Assembly (NCBI GenBank): GCA_026387595.1
Contig: JAPLLL010000040.1
Location: 1 to 7,702 of the forward strand
Direction of reading: 5' to 3'
Source: Candidatus Omnitrophota bacterium
Lineage (GTDB): Bacteria > Omnitrophota > Gorgyraeia > JABMQH01
DNA length: 7,702 bases
Shown here piece by piece: positions 6,409 through 7,702 of the stretch (the stretch's first letter is position 1; each line of letters starts with the position of its first letter). Below the pieces are notes generated by a model. That model searched no databases and was not told where the DNA came from. It saw only the letters and a program-made list of their open reading frames with translations. The position numbers and the translations under genes are program-made.

Positions 6409-6931
6409 GGCCGCTTTTTTCGCGAAGCGCCTGCTTACGGCTCAGGTTGACCCTTCCCAGTTCGTCTATCTCTATGACCTTTACGAGCACCTCATCCCCG
6501 ACCTTCACCTCGTCTTCAACCTTCTTGACGAATTTATCTGATAATTCGGAGACGTGGATCAACCCTTCTTTACCCGGCAGGATCTCGCAGAACGCGCCGA
6601 AATCCATTATCCTTTTTACTCTACCCATGTATGTCTTGCCGACCTCCGGGTCCTGCGTGATACCCTTTATTATGTCTATTGCCCTGTTTAGGCTCACTGC
6701 GTCCGCAGAAGCCACGTTGACCGTGCCGTCGTCCTCTATATCGATCGTAACGCCGGTATCGCTTATTATCTTCTTGATGACCTTGCCGCCGGGGCCGATG
6801 ACATCCTTTACCTTGTCGGAGCTTATCTTTATTTTTACTATCCTGGGCGCATATTTTGAGAGCGTGGGTTTGGGTTCTGAGATAACGCTCAGCATCTTCT
6901 CAAGCACTGTCAGCCTTGCGCCATGCGCGTA
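6392..6931 (-). CDS. pnp: Polynucleotide phosphorylase, C-terminal KH-S1 part only (5' part missing)
   Basis: PNPase is a phosphate-dependent 3'-to-5' exoribonuclease of the RNA degradosome. Only the last 179 codons are here. Numbered from the first codon of the open frame, residues 2-13 (AHGARLTVLEKM) match the helix after the second RNase PH domain (E. coli has a similar KGARLHIL). Residues 29-92 are the KH domain with GxxG loop IGPGGK (45-50), and 98-170 the S1 domain (GRVKRIMDFGAFCEILPGKE). The catalytic RNase PH domains, some 520-560 residues, are absent. Upstream of 6931 the frame meets TAA at 6934-6932, and the DNA belongs to an unrelated protein. The GTG at 6907-6905 would start a 171-aa ORF but is an internal codon of pnp (V9). 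The gene was probably cut by an assembly join or recombination. It leads directly into ftsK. Confidence 0.9.
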   Translation of the reverse strand, partial: YAHGARLTVLEKMLSVISEPKPTLSKYAPRIVKIKISSDKVKDVIGPGGKVIKKIISDTGVTIDIEDDGTVNVASADAVSLNRAIDIIKGITQDPEVGKTYMGRVKRIMDFGAFCEILPGKEGLIHVSELSDKFVKKVEDEVKVGDEVLVKVIEIDELGRVNLSRKQALREKSGHGEKA

Positions 6932-7310
6932 TTAAGCTTGGCGTCAAAAAGGAAATATTTGCGTCTTTTATTTGGTTTTCTACTTCCACGGTGATTTTTT
7001 CTGCAACGCTTCGGGAGATGGAAGTTTCTTTCAAAAGAGAGGTTATTATGTTTCCCCTGTTAAATCCACTGATTGTTTCCTTCGAGGTATATACTTTCAT
7101 TTTGCTGAACCGTTCATAAATTATTGCCGCGTTTGGGTCAAGTTCTTTTAATAGTTCAAGCGCTTTTTCGCGGAGTTTCTTGTCGCTGGCGGTATTCATT
7201 TCTGTCAGAGATTTTATTATTTTTGTAATGGTCCACTGGTTTGCCCCCGCTTCAAGGATTTCTTTTGCAATTAGCTGGACTTTTTCTTCAATTAGTTCCA
7301 TTTCATTCAC
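6900..7310 (-). CDS. ATP-cone domain protein, probably the N-terminal part of an archaeal ribonucleotide reductase or related protein, truncated
   Basis: This 136-aa frame has a helical N-terminal region (1-65). An ATP-cone-like domain follows at about 71-128: KVYTSKETISGFNRGNIITS, then LIRA at 126-129. The ATP-cone is the nucleotide-sensing module at the start of ribonucleotide reductases and in NrdR; no zinc ribbon of NrdR is present. From memory, similar helical-plus-cone proteins occur in archaea, sometimes ahead of anaerobic reductase NrdD. The last residues (AWRKADSA, about 6928 to 6900) are encoded by pnp DNA read out of frame, so the natural C-terminus is missing. The start is GTG at 7310 or ATG at 7301; I cannot decide. 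Its DNA is more AT-rich than the operon to the left. Fold call moderate, exact function unknown. Confidence 0.6.
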   Translation of the reverse strand: MNEMELIEEKVQLIAKEILEAGANQWTITKIIKSLTEMNTASDKKLREKALELLKELDPNAAIIYERFSKMKVYTSKETISGFNRGNIITSLLKETSISRSVAEKITVEVENQIKDANISFLTPSLIRAWRKADSA

Positions 7311-7540
7311 TCAACCATTCAAAATTTTTGTTAAATTTATTTTCGCGTTGTATTAGCTATTTTTTAAATGTAATAGTAATTTTCTTATCAAATGGTTAAT
7401 TAAGCTTAATTTGCGTCCTAATTTTTGGCATTTTTCAAAGCGGTTCTGTTCGAAAGGTCAAAAAGCTAACTTTATAATCCTTTTTTGGTTTAGTTTCCTA
7501 AGTAGTTGTTTAGTTTATTGAACTTTTTAGCGGTGGTTGG
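7311..7540. other. AT-rich divergent intergenic region with possible archaeal promoters
   Basis: This 230-nt gap separates the leftward ATP-cone gene from the rightward Lrp-like gene and is clearly AT-rich. TTTATAAT at 7471-7478, about 63-70 nt before the plus-strand start, could be an archaeal TATA box. CATTTAAAAA on the minus strand (7370-7361), about 51-60 nt before the ATP-cone start, could be another. Neither is certain in such AT-rich DNA. I see no RNA gene, coding frame or clear inverted repeat in it. Confidence 0.45.
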
Positions 7541-7702
7541 TTGGTTTCTCTCGATAAGGTTGATCATTTAATCCTGACTGCGCTTCTTGCTGATGGAAGA
7601 GCTTCTTTTTCTGCTATTGCAAGGGACTCAGGATTAACCGATGTTGCAATAAAGAAAAGAGTGGACTCCCTTAAAAGAAAAGGAGTGATTAGCGGGATTT
7701 CC
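7541..7702 (+). CDS. Lrp/AsnC-family transcriptional regulator, N-terminal HTH only (runs off the right edge)
   Basis: The frame is open for 54 codons to the window end. LDKVDHLILTALLADGRASF followed by SAIARDSGLTDVAIKKRVD and SLKRKGVISG is the classic N-terminal winged helix-turn-helix of Lrp/AsnC (feast/famine) regulators. It shows the usual order L-D-x2-D-x2-I-L, D-G-R, I-A, then a recognition helix ending in R-V and a G-V-I wing. The ligand-binding RAM domain would follow beyond the edge. I chose TTG at 7541 because the HTH begins four codons later, GGTGG (7532-7536) lies just upstream, and the frame is closed by TAG at 7510-7512. Such regulators exist in both bacteria and archaea. The divergent ATP-cone gene could be a target, but nothing shows this. 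Confidence 0.75.
   Translation, partial: MVSLDKVDHLILTALLADGRASFSAIARDSGLTDVAIKKRVDSLKRKGVISGIS

Noticed and set aside
6392..6907. A 171-aa stand-alone KH-S1 protein starting at GTG 6907
   Set aside because: PNPase similarity continues upstream of that GTG (GARLT), so it is an internal codon of a truncated pnp rather than a real start.
6934..6939. HindIII site (AAGCTT) near the junction as a sign of a cloning join
   Set aside because: The ATP-cone frame keeps its expected sequence through the site (SLI at 125-127), so the join lies a few bases further left and the site is probably incidental.
1..7702. CRISPR arrays, tRNA or rRNA genes, insertion sequences
   Set aside because: I saw no spaced direct repeats, cloverleaf sequence, rRNA signature, transposase or terminal inverted repeats in the window.

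Overview
The window falls into two parts that probably do not come from the same genome. Positions about 1 to 6925 look bacterial. Positions about 6930 to 7702 look archaeal in gene content and base composition. The join lies inside the 3' part of a polynucleotide phosphorylase gene.

The bacterial part is dominated by one tight minus-strand operon, read from right to left: pnp (3' part only), ftsK, rodZ-like, rimO, pgsA, pgpA. Junctions are 4-nt stop/start overlaps (ftsK/rodZ, rimO/pgsA, pgsA/pgpA), a 17-nt overlap (pnp/ftsK) or a 1-nt gap (rodZ/rimO). This order resembles the ftsK/spoIIIE-ymfM(rodZ)-rimO-pgsA block known from many bacterial phyla. The organism is a bacterium with a RodZ-type elongation system and phosphatidylglycerol synthesis, and probably lipoproteins. 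An uncultured lineage such as Omnitrophota is my guess from style and gene order, not something the sequence proves. The operon links RNA decay (PNPase), chromosome segregation at the septum (FtsK), cell shape (RodZ), ribosome modification (RimO) and the last two steps of phosphatidylglycerol synthesis (PgsA then PgpA).

Downstream of pgpA is a 205-nt gap (776-980). It holds a strong extended -10 sigma70-type promoter on the minus strand, a 7-bp-arm inverted repeat over its -10 box, and a leader of about 90 nt before the first conventional start codon. The leader folds into a GNRA-capped hairpin and an internal-loop hairpin, plus a competing 10-bp hairpin. It resembles part of the cyclic-di-GMP-I (GEMM-I) riboswitch, but the usual 5' ligand-binding segment is not evident. 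The leader precedes a minus-strand gene for an unrecognised lipoprotein-like secreted protein. That gene is open through the left edge and has no ATG or GTG start.

The right part (about 6930-7702) has a minus-strand ATP-cone protein, cut off at the join. An AT-rich divergent intergenic region (7311-7540) separates it from the first 54 codons of a plus-strand Lrp/AsnC-type regulator that runs off the right edge.

The core operon is ordinary. The points worth following up are the leader RNA with its start-less lipoprotein gene, and the chimeric junction.
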